64,000 bases of DNA from the NCBI RefSeq assembly GCF_027533645.1, contig NZ_JAQAGY010000031.1, forward strand, positions 1 through 64,000, read 5' to 3'. The stretch is from Paenibacillus caseinilyticus (GTDB lineage Bacteria > Bacillota > Bacilli > Paenibacillales > NBRC-103111). Both the position numbers and the translations under genes were made by a program. The notes beneath the pieces are model-generated. The model searched no databases and was not told the origin of the DNA. It saw only the letters and a program-made list of their open reading frames with translations. Below, piece after piece: positions 16,812-26,088 of this stretch. Positions within the stretch are counted from its first letter, which is position 1. Every line of letters starts with the position of its first letter.

Positions 16812-16991
16812 TAAGAAAAACGCCTGTCGGCGTCCTTTAAGATCTCTGCGTGCCACTCCATACGTTGGTGCACGGTGAGGGAATGGGTATGGGTTCCAGC
16901 CGCTGTTAAATTCCTGTGGACATGATTTATTTTCTAGCGGTAGTCCCATGACTTTAAAGGCGGTCGCTACCCACCCCATACCCATTTCCTC
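16812..16991 (-). ncRNA. candidate structured non-coding RNA with terminator
   Basis: A 17-pair inverted repeat (16877-16893 with 16975-16991; core AATGGGTATGGG / CCCATACCCATT) closes a region containing an inner CCGCT/AGCGG helix (16900-16904 with 16936-16940). Downstream on the minus strand a tight hairpin ACGCC-TGTC-GGCGT (16833-16820) is followed by TTTTT, an intrinsic terminator. It lies between the terminator of the 17093 gene and the ABC promoter and belongs to no protein gene. I could not identify a promoter or a known RNA family. It could equally be an interspersed repeat. Confidence 0.4.
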
Positions 16992-17022
16992 TCTACTACT
17001 CACTGCTCGGCTCCTACCTATC

Positions 17023-17059
17023 AAAAAACACCGCCTTCGCCGGTTAGGCCAATGCGGTG
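17023..17059 (-). terminator. terminator of the small membrane protein gene
   Basis: CACCGC (minus 17059-17054) pairs with GCGGTG (17034-17029), then TTTTTT on the minus strand, 33 bases after the stop codon at 17093. Confidence 0.7.
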
Positions 17060-17092
17060 CAGATCCGTCCATTCTGCTCTTATTCCTTCTTC

Positions 17093-17455
17093 TTACTCCT
17101 GCGTCTCCCGTGCGATCGCCCACCGGGTCCAAGCGGCTCCCGCAAGATCCACCAGCGCTATGAAAAAAAACAAGGCCGGCATGGCATGGCCCAATACAAA
17201 CCCGGTAACCGATATGAAAACCAAGCCCCGAAGCCACACCGAGAGCCTGAAAAATTCGCTCCATCCCCGCCGTGCGGCGAGCACGTAATACACGCCGAGG
17301 AAGGCAAGCAGCTCACCGATAAACCGCAGCCATACCTTCGGCAGCTCTTCGATGCCCAGCAGTTCCCTCAAGCATCCGGGCAGCAAAAAAAGTGCCGTGC
17401 CAAGCACCAGCAGGTAGACTCCGAACACCATCATGCTTTGCGATGCTTTTCTCAT
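17093..17455 (-). CDS. small integral membrane protein, unknown function
   Basis: A 120-residue protein with four hydrophobic segments (SMMVFGVYLLVLGTALFLLP; FIGELLAFLGVYYVLAA; LRGLVFISVTGFVLGHA; LFFFIALVDLAGAAWT) and short charged loops. It resembles generic four-helix Bacillales membrane proteins, but I do not recognise a named family. The ATG 17455 (MRKASQS) follows GGAGGG; the 12-residue extension to 17491 is less likely. Probably monocistronic. Confidence 0.6.
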   Translation of the reverse strand: MRKASQSMMVFGVYLLVLGTALFLLPGCLRELLGIEELPKVWLRFIGELLAFLGVYYVLAARRGWSEFFRLSVWLRGLVFISVTGFVLGHAMPALFFFIALVDLAGAAWTRWAIARETQE

Positions 17456-17700
17456 CCCTCGTCCCGTCCCTCCACTCAGATGCAAGATCAAGCCTGCGTC
17501 GTTCCTTCCGTTCGGGACCCGATATTCTTACTCCCAAGCGATGCGGCGGGGAACCCGGCCGTAAGGCATCCGGTAGAACATACCGCCTTCCTTTATCTTA
17601 CAAGGAACATGGACATTTGAATATGGCATCAGGGCTTCGGAATACGACTCCAGCACCTAAGATTTTCTTTAGAGATTCGCTGCCCGGATAACGAAATATA

Positions 17701-17746
17701 AAAACGCCGCTTCCCCGGGACTCCTTCGTCCTGCGGAAACGGCGTT
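17701..17746 (-). terminator. terminator of the U32 gene
   Basis: Long stem AACGCCG (17746-17740) with CGGCGTT (17709-17703), an inner AGGAC/GTCC helix, then TTTTTAT on the minus strand, 5 bases after the stop codon. Confidence 0.85.
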
Positions 17747-17751
17747 CCGTA

Positions 17752-20253
17752 TTATTTGACGAGCTGCCCGCGGGTTACGCCGAGCTGGTTCGTGGATTTG
17801 AGCGTCTTCCATACCTGGGTGCCGCTGATCTCTCCGCGCAGCGCCCGTCCGTAGAGCCCGAGCACCTCGTGTACCTTCTCCGCGGATTCCTCCAGGAATT
17901 CGACACGGAACGTCGACACGCCGAGCTCCATGAAGTTGCCGAGATACTCCGCCCCCGACTGGTCGATGGCGTTGTAGACCGTGTTGCGGCAGCCCTCGTC
18001 CACCCTCACCGGATGGGAGAAGCCTACGCGGTCTCTCAGCGAAGCCCGCTGCTCCTCGCAGGGGCGTCCGCAGTTCGTATAGTTCGTTCCCGGACTCATG
18101 AACGTGCAGTATACGCAATGTTCCGTGTGGAACATTGGCAGATGCTGATGAATGACCACTTCTATTGTCGAAGTGTCGGAGCGCCCCAGAAGATCCACCA
18201 TCTGCTGGATGTTGAGATCGTAGGACGGCGTGATCCGGTCAAGTCCCGCTTCCTTGAACAGCGAGACGGCCTTGTGGTTCGCGACGTTCAGCGAGAAATC
18301 GCCGATGAGCATCGGGCGCTTCTCGTTCGGATGCTCCGCGAAATAACGCAGGAACCAGTACACGGCCCCCGTGTTGCGCACAAGCACGGCATCCGGACCG
18401 AGATTCAGAATGTTCTTGAAATACCCGGTCTCTCCCGGCATGTGGATCCGCGGCGTGGCCAGCGCAATGCGCTTGCCGGCGGCATGGGCGGCTTCCACCG
18501 CGGCAGGGAACTGCTTGATGAATTCGAAGTCGGCATACACCATATCAATATCCGACTTGCAGGCTTCGACCACCTGCTCCAGCGAGCGGCAGAGGACCGT
18601 CATCCGAGCCTTCGCAGCGCTGCGCGCGGGAGCAGCCGGCGCGTCATCGTACACGTCGAGCTCTCGCTTCACATAAGCCGGCGGCTTCTCGCGAAGCACC
18701 ACCAGCTGCTCCGCCGCTTCCCGGCGCATGGCATTGAGCTCGCGCATCGGCACGATCAGATCGCCGGCCAGCTGGACATCGACGCTGCCGAGCTCCAGCA
18801 CCGTGCCGCCGAGACGGCCGAACTGCTCCTCGAACAGCTCCGCCGTCATCGGACGCTTCTCGGCTACCGCCAGCGGCAGCTCGGACTCTACGGTGACCGT
18901 GTTCCCGAGCAGCCGGTCCGTCCATACGCTCTTCAGCGGCTGGCCCGCGGCTCCCGTTACCCGTACATCCACAGGGAACGTGCGGTACGGCTTGTCCGTC
19001 TCGAAGGTCTGGCGCAGGCGCTTGTCCAGATGCGGATCATTCGTCTTCCAGATCCGGTCGCCGACATGCAGGCGCGGAAGGCTGACGTCATTGCGGCCCG
19101 GGATGATCTCGATCTCTCCGCCCGGGGCTTCGCCCTCGAACTTCTCGCCTTTGCGGCGCAGGTCGTACACCCGGCCGCCTTCTTCTTTCTTCGTCGGGTC
19201 CCCCGCGTCGAAGACGATACCGTCGCCGCGCTTCAGGGGCGCTTCGAGCTCACAGACGACGCCGTCGCGCAGAATCTGCTTCACGCGTCCGAGGTACACG
19301 CCGCGGCTCTTCGGGTAAGTCCCTTCCACGAGCTGCTTGTTGTTCGTGCCTTCCAGGAAGCCGTGGGTGAATCCGCGGGAGAAGCTCTGCTCGAGCTCGC
19401 GCAGTTCTTCCTTCGTCGGCCGCGGGTTCTCGCCGTCGAAGTACCGGTCGATCGCCTTGCGGTATTTGCTTACCACGTTCGCGACGTACTCCGGGCTCTT
19501 CAGCCGCCCCTCGATCTTGAAGGAGGTCACGCCCGCTTCGATGAGCTCCGGCACGAGCTCCAGCGCCGCAAGGTCCTTCGGCGAGAGGAGGTACGCGATG
19601 TCGCCCATCGGCTTGTGCTCTCCGTCGACCATCAGGTCGTACGGCAGCCGGCATGCCTGCGCGCACTCCCCGCGGTTCGCCGAACGGCCGCCCCACATCT
19701 CCGAGGTGAGGCACTGGCCCGAATAAGAAACGCAGAGCGCCCCGTGCACGAAGACTTCCATAGGAAGCTTCGCCTGGTCGCCGATCGTCTTGATCTGCTT
19801 CAGGTTGTTCTCGCGTCCGAGCACGACCCGTTCGATGTCGAACGGCTTCGTGAACTCGACCGCCTCCGGCGAGGTGATCGTCATCTGGGTCGATCCGTGG
19901 ATCGGGAAGTCCGGCGACAATTCGCGGATCAGCTTTACAAGACCGAGGTCCTGTACGATGACCGCATCCACGCCGGCGTCGATACAGGCTTCGATGAGCT
20001 CCTTCGCGCTCTTCAGTTCATCTTCGAAAACCAATATGTTAAACGTCAAAAAACCCTTCACCCCATAGCGGTGCAGGAACGACATAATATCCGGCAGCTC
20101 GTCCGTATGAAAATTGTGAGCCCGGGCGCGGGCGTTGAACTTCTCTACGCCAAAAAAGACCGCGTCCGCCCCGTTCGCCACGGCCGCCCGCAAACAATCC
20201 CAATCCCCTGCAGGAGCCAGCAGCTCGATATCGCTTTTGCGAATGTCATGCAT
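17752..20253 (-). CDS. U32 family peptidase / RlhA-type 23S rRNA hydroxylation protein
   Basis: An 833-residue member of the U32 family. The N-terminal barrel begins ELLAPAGDWDCLRAAVANGADAVFFG and contains the family signature region EVFVHGALCVSYSGQC followed by NRGECAQACRLPY, supplying Cys for an Fe-S cluster. A DUF3656-type insert follows, and a second partial barrel ends with VYCTFMSPGTNYTNCGRPCEE, another Cys-rich cluster. E. coli RlhA, of similar build, hydroxylates C2501 of 23S rRNA; related proteins act as collagenase-like peptidases or in tRNA modification. The rRNA role is by family only. It is longer than RlhA (about 650). The ATG at 20253 has GGAGG 13 bases upstream. Confidence 0.82.
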   Translation of the reverse strand: MHDIRKSDIELLAPAGDWDCLRAAVANGADAVFFGVEKFNARARAHNFHTDELPDIMSFLHRYGVKGFLTFNILVFEDELKSAKELIEACIDAGVDAVIVQDLGLVKLIRELSPDFPIHGSTQMTITSPEAVEFTKPFDIERVVLGRENNLKQIKTIGDQAKLPMEVFVHGALCVSYSGQCLTSEMWGGRSANRGECAQACRLPYDLMVDGEHKPMGDIAYLLSPKDLAALELVPELIEAGVTSFKIEGRLKSPEYVANVVSKYRKAIDRYFDGENPRPTKEELRELEQSFSRGFTHGFLEGTNNKQLVEGTYPKSRGVYLGRVKQILRDGVVCELEAPLKRGDGIVFDAGDPTKKEEGGRVYDLRRKGEKFEGEAPGGEIEIIPGRNDVSLPRLHVGDRIWKTNDPHLDKRLRQTFETDKPYRTFPVDVRVTGAAGQPLKSVWTDRLLGNTVTVESELPLAVAEKRPMTAELFEEQFGRLGGTVLELGSVDVQLAGDLIVPMRELNAMRREAAEQLVVLREKPPAYVKRELDVYDDAPAAPARSAAKARMTVLCRSLEQVVEACKSDIDMVYADFEFIKQFPAAVEAAHAAGKRIALATPRIHMPGETGYFKNILNLGPDAVLVRNTGAVYWFLRYFAEHPNEKRPMLIGDFSLNVANHKAVSLFKEAGLDRITPSYDLNIQQMVDLLGRSDTSTIEVVIHQHLPMFHTEHCVYCTFMSPGTNYTNCGRPCEEQRASLRDRVGFSHPVRVDEGCRNTVYNAIDQSGAEYLGNFMELGVSTFRVEFLEESAEKVHEVLGLYGRALRGEISGTQVWKTLKSTNQLGVTRGQLVK

Positions 20254-20587
20254 GATATATTCATTACCTCCGAAAAGTATAGAACCCATTTATTCATAGT
20301 GTACCAGAAACGGTGCCCATAAACCATGGACCGAAGTTCCAGCTGGCGGCGGTACAGGTCGTATTCGGGAAACACCCGGGCATCTTTCGAGCGGAGGTAT
20401 GGAAATACAGCCATTAATGGCATAAGGACTAAGCGGCCGGAGGGGATGGAGGCCCCGGATGAGTTCCTCCCCGTCCCCGCTGCTCCGGCGGGCGACCGAC
20501 AGCAATTGGATAAGGGACCATGTAGACTTCAGCCGCCGGATACAAATCTCGTAAGCGCCGCATAGATGAAATGTCCTCTAGCAGGAA
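20254..20587. other. intergenic region, no gene seen
   Basis: Open frames here lack ribosome sites and family features. A weak minus-strand -10 (TATACT, near 20281-20276) could serve the U32 gene. No terminator with a T-run follows the metalloprotease stop codon. Confidence 0.4.
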
Positions 20588-21973
20588 CTACTTTACTTTC
20601 AGCTCAAGGATTCCTGTAGACATAGAGCTCTTCGGAGTCATCTCGACTCGGATGGACTTCGTATGTACAGGAGTAAAGGTTGTCGGATTATACTTGTTCG
20701 TACCGGTTCCAAGGCCTGAGGCGTTTTTAACGTCGACCCACGTTTTCCCATCCCAATATTTAATTTTATAGGACTTGGGAACATCGATTCCCTGGTTATC
20801 TTTGAACCAATACACATCGGTTTGAGAGATCGTAAAGCTCTGATCAAAATCGTATTGAACCCACTGGGTACCGGTTTGAGGCCAGTTGCCATACACCGCA
20901 TGACTTCTGTCATTGGAATGGGCGGGATCGAAGCCGTCGTTTAACGCACTAACGTTTTCCCAAGGAGAGCAGTAGGAGGACGTGACCTTTGCCTTTAACG
21001 CCTTGTTATTCACGTTGGTTGAGTCGGAGCCAGCAGCAGGGAACCGGGACGTATCTTTCTTCAACTGGCTCCACGTGTAGCGGAACATCCAGATATCCCA
21101 ATTGGATATGGTCTGGGAATTCCCAGCCCACATAATCGTAGACGTAGGGAACCCGCCCGGTGGTCGGTCTGCGTCTTCATAAAAGTCCGGCAGGCCGAAT
21201 CCGTGTCCCATTTCATGCTCCACAATGACAGACTCATTGGAGTTCAAGACGCTTAAGATGTAATCATCCGACATGCGTTGTCCCCAATCTCCTCCGGCTC
21301 CGCCTTCAAAGTTGGTTGTTCCCCACAAATACATATCAAATCTCTTGCTAAGTCCGCCAGGATATGAATAATTGGGGTCCCCATAGTGTTTGAATCGCGA
21401 CAGGGCATCTGGCGCTACGGGCAATTTGGCGGGAATCCGCGGATTCGACGCGCTTAATTCATCGATAACATAATCCGTATACACGATTTCGTTCGATTGC
21501 TTGTCTACGATTTGCGAAGCATCCGAGACGGCCCAGCCTACGATTTTCACTTGAATATCACCATATGGCCAGCCATCGTACCCTTGAAGATGCTTGGTCC
21601 AATTGTTTAATTGACGCTGAAGCATCGATGCCATATCTTTACGCTGCTGAAGGGTTATTTTCTTGGAAGATTGCCATTGAACCACATAATTAAGGGTGCC
21701 TTTTCCTGCGAAAATTTGATCATAAATCAGGTTCTTAAAAGACTTCACGCCAGCCGGCGCCATTCTATTATTCCAAACCCATTCAATAGATGACTTCAGC
21801 TCGGCAGGCATGTCGGCCACGGACAAACTGTTGGCGGCTGCCAGCGAAGATGAGCTGTAAGACCCGGCTGCGGCCAAAGCGGATGCCGGTGCGGCAAGCG
21901 TGCCGCCGATGGATAGCGAAGCTGCCAGCACCATCGAAACGGAAGCTGCGATTACTTTTTTTCTGTTGTACAC
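20588..21973 (-). CDS. secreted zinc metalloprotease with C-terminal discoidin-like domain
   Basis: A 461-residue exported protein. The start is a GTG (21973) 7 bases after GGGAGG, followed by MYNRKK, a hydrophobic segment and AxA sites near residue 35 (PASALAA), a standard signal peptide. The catalytic motif is HEMGHGFGLPD (His253, Glu254, His257, Asp263), the HExxHxxGxxD zinc site of metzincin-like and related secreted proteases. From about residue 335 a galactose-binding/F5-8C-like beta domain (VSALNDGFDP, WVQYDFDQSF, SIRVEMTP) suggests glycan binding. Codon and base composition are clearly less G+C-rich than the neighbours, consistent with horizontal acquisition. Confidence 0.82.
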   Translation of the reverse strand: MYNRKKVIAASVSMVLAASLSIGGTLAAPASALAAAGSYSSSSLAAANSLSVADMPAELKSSIEWVWNNRMAPAGVKSFKNLIYDQIFAGKGTLNYVVQWQSSKKITLQQRKDMASMLQRQLNNWTKHLQGYDGWPYGDIQVKIVGWAVSDASQIVDKQSNEIVYTDYVIDELSASNPRIPAKLPVAPDALSRFKHYGDPNYSYPGGLSKRFDMYLWGTTNFEGGAGGDWGQRMSDDYILSVLNSNESVIVEHEMGHGFGLPDFYEDADRPPGGFPTSTIMWAGNSQTISNWDIWMFRYTWSQLKKDTSRFPAAGSDSTNVNNKALKAKVTSSYCSPWENVSALNDGFDPAHSNDRSHAVYGNWPQTGTQWVQYDFDQSFTISQTDVYWFKDNQGIDVPKSYKIKYWDGKTWVDVKNASGLGTGTNKYNPTTFTPVHTKSIRVEMTPKSSMSTGILELKVK

Positions 21974-22347
21974 CACTATTCCTCCCAATCGTAGAATGGA
22001 TGAAACCCCTATTTCTAAGCTACCAGTCCCTGCATCTCCTCCCTTCCTTTGCTTCCTTGTCAAAGATAAACGCTCTATCAACGATTCCAGAGATAGATGA
22101 TAATGGTAATCTATGATCCCTCCTACCAATTTACACTATAGTCATCTAAAATGGGATTATTTGCCCTAACAAATGCGAAAATCAACTGTACCCGCTTGAA
22201 CCAAAGACGGTTCATCACCCGAGCCAGTAGTCGTATCGCCGCCAGCGTGACGATCACCAGAATTCTGCCATGCCCCTGACGGGCTTGCGGTTTGAAGAAT
22301 CATCCTGGTTCTGGGGCCAAACGGGTCGCCGCCGAGGCGTTCATCAT
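21974..22347. other. intergenic region upstream of two divergent genes
   Basis: The metalloprotease leader (minus) includes TATAGT at about 22141-22136 as a weak -10. The rest (22160-22347) shows no recognisable gene; short open frames on both strands have no ribosome sites. Confidence 0.4.
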
Positions 22348-22377
22348 TTCACCAAAAAGGACCATCCGTGCTATAAT
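22348..22377 (+). promoter_or_regulatory. promoter of the Dlt-like operon
   Basis: TTCACC (22348-22353), 18 bases, TATAAT (22372-22377) with an upstream TG element (GTGCTATAAT). It is the only strong rightward promoter before the six-gene cluster, 36 bases before the first start codon. Confidence 0.6.
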
Positions 22378-22413
22378 GGCAAGGGAATTCAACCCAGCCT
22401 GGTATGGGAGATT

Positions 22414-25400
22414 ATGAAATTGAGCCTACTGCGATACCGCAAAGCCCTGGCGGCTGCCCTGTTCCTGCTGGCAGCGGGTCTGACCGCTCTGCTGTGGACC
22501 GCCGAGAAGGAACTCTCGGTCCGGATGCTGTATGCCACCTCCAGCGACGGCTACGACACGGCCGCTTACAGCCAGCTGCGCCAATCGCCGGCAGCCGGCC
22601 TGAAGCTGGAGCGCCGCAGTCTAGGCGGACTGGGCACCCGGCAGCTGCAGGGCTACGACGCCATTGTTCTCGACCCGGGCCTTGACGGCAAATTGACCGG
22701 TGAGCAGCTTCGGCTGCTCACTTCGTATGCGTCCGGAGGCGGACATTTGTTCCTTGAAAATGCATTCGCGGATGACTTTCCGCTGGAGGTGCTTGGCGCC
22801 AAGGCGCTTGCGCCCGTCAAGGCACCTCCAAAGGAGAAGCTGCAGGCCGCCGCCCTCTCGGCGCCCGGCGGGGATACGGGCATTCTGGCGTATCCTGCCG
22901 CAGGCTTGAACGAGCAGGGCATTCAGCAGCTGCTCCATCTCTTCGCGGAGACGTACCTGCGGCACGATACGGCCGGCACGCTCAGCGGCTTCTCCTGGGG
23001 GCAGGGGATCATCCCCGGCACGGCCCAAACGCTAGTGTCGATGGACGGCACCTCCCTGTTCACCTTGAACCGGTACGGCCAAGGCACCGTCTTCTTCTGC
23101 GGCACCCTGCTGCCGAACCGGTATTATCCGACAGGCTATGACCTGGCGGCGGGCATGGACGGCAAGCTGGGCTTCGACCGGCTGGCGGCGGAGCGCAATG
23201 CTTCGCTGCAGCCGACGCCGGGGGCCAAGTACTTCAACCGACTCGCGCTGAAGACGGAGCCTTCCTTCAACTTCAGCTTCGCAGCAGGCAGCGCCCTGCT
23301 GCGCAGCGAGTACGCCGCGTTCGTCTCCAAGGAGAAGCTCGGCTACAGCGTAGAGAAAACGTACGGGCCGTACGGACGCCCGGCCATGGCCCACCAGAAT
23401 CACTTCGAAGCGCTGGAGGCGATCCGCGACGGCGAAGGCATCCAGTGGGCGGAGCTGCTGAAGAAATATAACCAGATTCCGTCCTTCTCGCTTGTCCGCT
23501 CCGCATTCACCTGGCAGCGTTGGCAGGAGAGCGTAGTCGTGCATCTCAACACGGGCACGAAGGACAAGCCCGCCTTCGCCGGCGAGACGCCGAACTCGTT
23601 CTACTCCAGCGGCACGCGGCTGATAGGCGAGGACGGCGCCATCCGCGGCGCGGTGTACCCGGGATCCCCGTCGCTCGGGGATCCGGTCCAGCTGCCGTAC
23701 CGCGCGTCGCCCGCGCTGGCGGATGTGACCGGCGACGGCCGGGCCGACCTCCTCGTCGGCTCGGCCGACGGCACGCTGAGCGCGTACCCGAACCTCGGCG
23801 CGGATGACGCGGCCTATGCCGGGCAGCAGCTGCCGGCAGGCCTCGCGGCGCCGCCCCGGTTCGGGGCGCGCACGCCCTTGCGGCTCGCCGGCGGAGAGAC
23901 GCTCGCGGCCGGTTCGTACGCGAGCGTCGCAGCGTACGACCTGAACGCCGACGGCCGGCCGGATCTGCTGATCGGCCGGCCGGACGGCACGCTCGCGGCC
24001 GCCTACGGCGAAGCCGGCGGCACGTTCACCGCGCCCGCCGCGCTGCTCGCGGGCGGAGCGGCTGTGCGCGGAGCCGCCCCGCTGGCGGCGGCCGTGGGCG
24101 ACGTCACCGGCGACGCCGTCCCCGACCTCGTGGTGGGGGATGGCGCAGGCGCCGTGACGCTGTACCGCGGCAGCCAGCCTGCGGCGGGCGCGCTCAGCTT
24201 CGGGCCCGGCGAAGCTGCGGTCAAGACCGGCCAGCCGTTCGCCGCCCCCTCGCTGCACGACATGAACGGGGATGGACGGCTCGATCTCGTGATCGGCGGC
24301 CTCGAAGGAGACCTGCGGGTCTACCTGCAGCCCGACCCCGGCACAGGCCAGCCGGCTTGGACGGAGGACGGCGCCATCGAGGCGGCGACCACCAACCAGG
24401 TCGGCGGCCGGGAGCTCGTAGGCGGGCATAATACCGTCCCGCTGTGGGGCGATCTGAACGGCGACGGGCTTGACGATCTTATCGTAGGGCAGCTCGAATT
24501 CGGGATGCCGAAGACAATCGACAACCCCGAATTCCCGTATGCCGAGCAGCTCAAGGCCTTCGTCGAGTACAGCCGGCAGCATGCGCTGGAGCTGTACCCG
24601 CATATTTACGTTCACAACTATACGAGCGACGATCAGGAACGGCTGGAGATCGAGTTGCACCGCAAAGCATTCGCTGCTCTCGGCATCCCTTGGGAGATGA
24701 CGGGCACGAACCAGCATACGTGGCGGATCAACAATCCGGACCGGGCCCAGACGCTGGACAATGAGAGGGATGCCGGCATCTGGTTCAACTTCGGTTTCAA
24801 GCCTTCGAACGCCGAACACGATCCGCGGCTCGGGCCGGAATACAGCTGGGGACTGCCGTTCCTGATGAGCGATGCGTCGGGCGAACCGCTGCTGACCAAG
24901 CCGATGATGCTCTATACCCCGGCTCCGGTCCTGCGCAAAGGCGCCTATGCGACGACCGACCTGTTCGATGCTTACGCGGCGCTCGACCTGCCGATCGATT
25001 ATTTCGAACATATCGAGTACCACTTCCCCCTGCGTACGGGCGAGTTGACCGAGTTCGTCACCTACTTGGACGGACTCCGCAACCGGCACAGCTACAACTT
25101 CATGACAGAGACGCAGATGGCGCGCTCCTTCCTGAATGCCATGACCACCGAGGTGCGGCTCTACCGGCCTTGGCGCGAGGTGCTCCTGGACCGCGTCAAG
25201 AAGCTCCTCGGCCAGGAGACCGAGCCCCGCTTCCATGTGGAGGCGGATCCTGCCGCCGTTCCGCCGCAGGCCGCCGAATACCGCGGCACGCTCGGGCTCG
25301 CCGTGGAGCGCGGGCAGGCCTATGCCGGCCGCGAAGCCGTGACGTCGGCGGAGGTGCGCGATACGCGCGGCGGCAAGCTGTACTTCGGCGTGCCGGACCG

Positions 25401-25710
25401 CGCGGAAGTCCGCTTCTCTCCCGCGAGCACGGCTGCGGCCGGGGAGACCGGAGCAGACGCGTTCCACCTGCTCCGAATCAACGTGCCTTACGTGCTCGAA
25501 GCCGGGAACGGCACCCGGGTGCTGCGCTTCGGCGCCCCCGGTCTGCAGCAGGTTCAGCTCTACAGCCCGGAGAAGCTCGTCTTCGAAGGGCCGGAGCTGC
25601 GTGTCGAACGCGATGACGAGAGCAGCGTATATACGATCACGCACTTCGGGGAGGCGGCTGCCGTAACGATCCGCCCCCAAGGGAGCGCGGCTCCTTCTCC
25701 CTCATCTTGA
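22414..25710 (+). CDS. large membrane-anchored protein with FG-GAP/VCBS repeats
   Basis: About 1098 residues, starting MKLSLLRYRK and a single membrane anchor, with the rest outside the cell. Residues ~50-250 look like a glutamine-amidotransferase-type fold (YDAIVLDPGLDGKLTGEQLRLL). From ~430 to 700 are five calcium-binding FG-GAP/VCBS blades with D-x-D-x-D-G-x-x-D-L motifs (DVTGDGRADLLVG, DLNADGRPDLLIG, DVTGDAVPDLVVG, DMNGDGRLDLVIG, DLNGDGLDDLIVG). The flanking parts (HNHFEALEAIRDG; MTGTNQHTWRINNP) suggest a carbohydrate-active, perhaps deacetylase-like, barrel split by the propeller; this is a guess. The blade region is extremely G+C rich. GGGAG lies only 3 bases before the ATG, so TTG 22420 is a possible start. 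It leads the Dlt-like cluster. Confidence 0.7.
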   Translation: MKLSLLRYRKALAAALFLLAAGLTALLWTAEKELSVRMLYATSSDGYDTAAYSQLRQSPAAGLKLERRSLGGLGTRQLQGYDAIVLDPGLDGKLTGEQLRLLTSYASGGGHLFLENAFADDFPLEVLGAKALAPVKAPPKEKLQAAALSAPGGDTGILAYPAAGLNEQGIQQLLHLFAETYLRHDTAGTLSGFSWGQGIIPGTAQTLVSMDGTSLFTLNRYGQGTVFFCGTLLPNRYYPTGYDLAAGMDGKLGFDRLAAERNASLQPTPGAKYFNRLALKTEPSFNFSFAAGSALLRSEYAAFVSKEKLGYSVEKTYGPYGRPAMAHQNHFEALEAIRDGEGIQWAELLKKYNQIPSFSLVRSAFTWQRWQESVVVHLNTGTKDKPAFAGETPNSFYSSGTRLIGEDGAIRGAVYPGSPSLGDPVQLPYRASPALADVTGDGRADLLVGSADGTLSAYPNLGADDAAYAGQQLPAGLAAPPRFGARTPLRLAGGETLAAGSYASVAAYDLNADGRPDLLIGRPDGTLAAAYGEAGGTFTAPAALLAGGAAVRGAAPLAAAVGDVTGDAVPDLVVGDGAGAVTLYRGSQPAAGALSFGPGEAAVKTGQPFAAPSLHDMNGDGRLDLVIGGLEGDLRVYLQPDPGTGQPAWTEDGAIEAATTNQVGGRELVGGHNTVPLWGDLNGDGLDDLIVGQLEFGMPKTIDNPEFPYAEQLKAFVEYSRQHALELYPHIYVHNYTSDDQERLEIELHRKAFAALGIPWEMTGTNQHTWRINNPDRAQTLDNERDAGIWFNFGFKPSNAEHDPRLGPEYSWGLPFLMSDASGEPLLTKPMMLYTPAPVLRKGAYATTDLFDAYAALDLPIDYFEHIEYHFPLRTGELTEFVTYLDGLRNRHSYNFMTETQMARSFLNAMTTEVRLYRPWREVLLDRVKKLLGQETEPRFHVEADPAAVPPQAAEYRGTLGLAVERGQAYAGREAVTSAEVRDTRGGKLYFGVPDRAEVRFSPASTAAAGETGADAFHLLRINVPYVLEAGNGTRVLRFGAPGLQQVQLYSPEKLVFEGPELRVERDDESSVYTITHFGEAAAVTIRPQGSAAPSPSS

Positions 25711-25829
25711 GCATAAGCACCCCCGAGCGGACGGGTATGCCTGCGGACGGCCTGGCGCCTCCGCCGGCCCCGTCCCGCTCCCGTTTTGAAACCCGAATTC
25801 CTACATATTCATATCAAGGAGGCTTTCCC

Positions 25830-26081
25830 ATGCAGGATCTGCTTCAAGAGCTCGAATCCCATATCCGTGCCCGCTATGAAATCGAGGAAGACGATGACGA
25901 TTTCACGGCCGACGTAAATCTCTTCGATTACGGTTACATCGACTCCATCGGAGCCACCGCCCTGATCGCGCATATCGAGAAAACCTACGGCATCGCCGTA
26001 ACGAACCAGGACCTCATGCTCTACCCGATGAACACGGTACGCGAAATCGCGACGTTCATCCACACCAAGAAGGGGGCTTAA
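25830..26081 (+). CDS. acyl-carrier-type protein (DltC-like)
   Basis: An 83-residue acidic four-helix carrier protein. The phosphopantetheine attachment serine is Ser39 in IDSIGATALI, matching the D-S-(L/I) motif. The N-terminal EIEEDDDDF stretch and the VREIATFI final helix are typical of DltC, PCP and ACP proteins. It is 7 bases upstream of the aminoacyl-carrier ligase, and the two presumably work as enzyme and substrate, the thiol carrying an activated amino acid. The start is set by AAGGAGG 7 bases before ATG. A 119-base gap without a clear terminator separates it from the FG-GAP gene. Confidence 0.88.
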   Translation: MQDLLQELESHIRARYEIEEDDDDFTADVNLFDYGYIDSIGATALIAHIEKTYGIAVTNQDLMLYPMNTVREIATFIHTKKGA

Positions 26082-26088
26082 CATCATC

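Noticed and set aside
16782..17264. 160-residue minus-strand frame over the structured intergenic region
   Set aside because: Overlaps the membrane-protein gene in another frame, has no ribosome site, and covers the inverted repeat and terminator.
23032..25680. 882-residue minus-strand frame opposite the FG-GAP gene
   Set aside because: The sense strand encodes clear FG-GAP motifs; the opposite frame is Arg/Val/Ala-rich shadow sequence.
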